A program made the position numbers and the translations under genes. DNA of 44,247 nt from Chara braunii (taxonomy: Eukaryota > Streptophyta > Charophyceae > Charales > Characeae), in NCBI GenBank assembly GCA_003427395.1, contig BFEA01000125.1, positions 2,480,881 through 2,525,127 of the forward strand, read 5' to 3'. Each line of letters opens with the position of its first letter. Position 1 is the first letter of the stretch. Under the pieces are notes generated by a model, which was not told the origin of the DNA, did no database searches, and saw only the letters and a list, made by a program, of their open reading frames with translations. Positions 38,461 to 41,400 of the stretch are shown here, one piece after another.

Positions 38461-41400
38461 AGTTTGTGCACATCATTTTGGCTCACAGCACAGTCCAGGC
38501 ACTTGGAGAAAGGGGAGATCAGAAGCGCACTCCTATGTAATATATTGATTTTCCAAACGGCCTAGACTGCACGTCTTGCCAAGGTGGTGACATGCCCGTA
38601 TCATGTCTACATCAGGCCATGCTGCAGATCGAAGTTTGATACCAGGGTAACTTGTTCACATTATGGCATTGAAGCTCCCAATTGCAGTCTGAAAGGGTCA
38701 ACTGTGTTTTCCGATCTGTTGAAAAAGGATCACATAGACTTGAGTCACTTGACTGCACTGATTTGGGAGTATCGTCATGGCTACGATACCGTCCTATCTC
38801 CAGTAGTTTAGAAGAAGCATCTGGCAAGCTACCGTCTTTCCCCGAATAGAACATAAGGTCATCATGGCTGTATTTAGGGTGGGGTTGGATGATCTCATCT
38901 GACTTAGCATTCATATAAGCCATTAAGAAGAATCTTGTGATCTTGTGATCGTTGTGGTCATAACTGGAGTTCTTCCCCGTTTACTTCGCTTTACTGATGA
39001 TGTTCTATGGCATGCCTGCTTGGTCATTTTTTCTTGCAGCTGGACGACCTGAGGCGGCTGCTGCACGCCCTCGGATTGTTTTTGTCACACAGAAATGTCA
39101 AGGTAAGGACATTGCCAGTCTTGGGGAAAAAAAAAAAAAAAAACTTGTGTTTGTCCGACTTTCCCAGTGTAAGCTTGTCTCTGCCATGATTCTGTTTTTT
39201 TGGCACCAGACACGAGTTTGGATAAAGAGACAGCCATGGTCTTCGCAATTTGTGTGGGTGGCTCGTTCTCGTTCTCGAACCAGGGGCCTAACTTGTACTC
39301 GGACGGCAGATTAATTGGAACTAGAGCAAAGAAGGTGAATAAAGTTAAGTGCCTATGTTCGCCAATCAAACTTGGATATAGCTGGTTTTCAGCGACGTCT
39401 ATTGAGGTAGGATGTGTGACAGTGTCTTCAAAATGTGATACAGTCCGGATAGCGCAAAATGCGACAGAGTTTTCAAAATGTGTCGTAATCCGTAGAACGC
39501 AAAATGTGATGAAGTCCGTAGAGAACGAAAAGTGACCGAATCTTCAAAACAAATGTCTAGTGGCGTGATCAAAGCGGATTATCATAAATTTTGTCCTCCG
39601 CAGCATTCTCAAATGAAACGTTCCATGTAATCCTTAAATCGCCAGTACCTTACCCAGCTATGGGCTGCGGGCACTGCACACCGAGTTTTGGCGGCGCATC
39701 TGGCCGCCGCCGGAGGCCGAGTGCGACCTCCGTGTTAACCGTTGCGTTTTGGCAATTTGGCTGGGAAAGGTACTGGTGGTTTTAAGTCATTTAATTCAAT
39801 GAAGTTCAATCTGTTCACATACATTCTCTCTTTCTGAAAGAGCTTGCTAAGGCCACTGATTAAAGGAGGAAGCACTTTCCTGATGGAGGTGGTTTTCAAA
39901 TAGGTCTTTTCAAATTGCTGTTGAAGGATGTGGAAGGGCTAGTCTCTTCTGATGTGTCTGGTTCCGATGATTCAATTTCAGCGTTTCGCTCTAAATTCTG
40001 AATTTTGTTGTGGCAGAAAACTTACACAAATGAGGAACCAGCCAGTGCAGTCCTCTTCAGAGTAATTGTTCTTCCTGTAGATATGAAGTACAGTGTCTTT
40101 CATTGGGAAGTCATGTTTCAAAATGCAGCACCATCATCGTAGACTGAACCTTTTGTCTCATCAAACTGGGTGTACTCTTAACAGCACCAGTACCTCGAAC
40201 TCTCATGTTGCCATGAGAGGGACCCATCTTGAGCCCACACAATAAATCCAAGAACTCCAATCTTGAGCCCATCATGAGTTGACAGTCCGATTGAGCCTCT
40301 CGTAAAATGTCGGAGTCTTGCGTGCCATGGATAAAATTAATTGGCGGCGGAGGCCGAGAGCGCCGTCGGTAAAATAAATCGACGGCAGGCGGTTTCAGAA
40401 AGGGGATGGTGGCCGATGACTCGCATGTACTAGTGGTATTAAACTACTAGTACCTCCGAGCCGGTTTTTGCCGAACTTGAATTTCACTGTGCCGAGCCTG
40501 GGTGCCACTCCGATTCCCTCCTGGTACTCTCACGGAAAGAACTAAACAAACAGGAAAAAAAATAAAAGTTGCAGCCATGAAACTCACAAAAGAAGAACAG
40601 CAAGAAAGGAAACAAAGCTTTGGCCGTGATTGCAGTTTGTATACGTTCCTGGAAGTGGTAGTGTGAGTGTGGCCTCAGTGAGGGCATCTCAGCCCCTGGC
40701 CAGGTTGTCAAATTCCAGAAAGACTAGAAAAACAAAGAAACGGAAACATGGATTCGGCCGTGAAACCAGCTGGACTCATTCCTCTGAAGTGCCAGTGTGA
40801 TCAGCATCACAATCCTCTGAGGAAACACAGCTTGCGCAGAGCACGGATTCCACTGTCAGATTCCAGAAAGAGAAAGAAGAAAGGGAAAAAAAATTGGAGA
40901 GGGATTTGCACGTGAAAACGGCTGGATACATACCTCGGCCGCGTTGGCAGGGGACTCTTGAACATCCGAGAAATAAAAAAAATAAAAAAACACTTCTCAT
41001 TCTGAGACCGTGTTTGCCGTAAGATGATTTCTATAGAGGAAGAGTGTGAGCACGGCCTCCTAGCCCAACATCATTGCAGGACAGAAAGCAATTCCTCTCC
41101 CCCCCCCTCCCTCACCTTTTCCTTTCATTCGCGGGCAAAAGAAAACTAAGATTTATGAGACTTGGTGGCCCTGGGTCCCACCCCCGATTTCTTCGGGAAC
41201 CGGCAAAAACTTGCAACTTCCCAACACTGGCAGAGGTACTAGTTGTTTCTGAAGGGATTGTGGATCTAAGTATCTTACTTAGAGGTAATAAACGAGCTCA
41301 AAACGGTGAAGGCATAAATTACAAGGTCAAGTTAACGCCGTGGTAAGAACCTATTCTGAAGTCAAACGTGCTTAATATAAAAGAAAGACCAATGACTTAA

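Larger units (their letters stand above)
37889..39039 (+). other. Intron 20
   Basis: GT-AG, 1,151 nt. CA/GA microsatellites with a repeated ACTGT-containing unit (38124-38457) and half of a TA-type foldback element (38832-38880). Confidence 0.8.
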
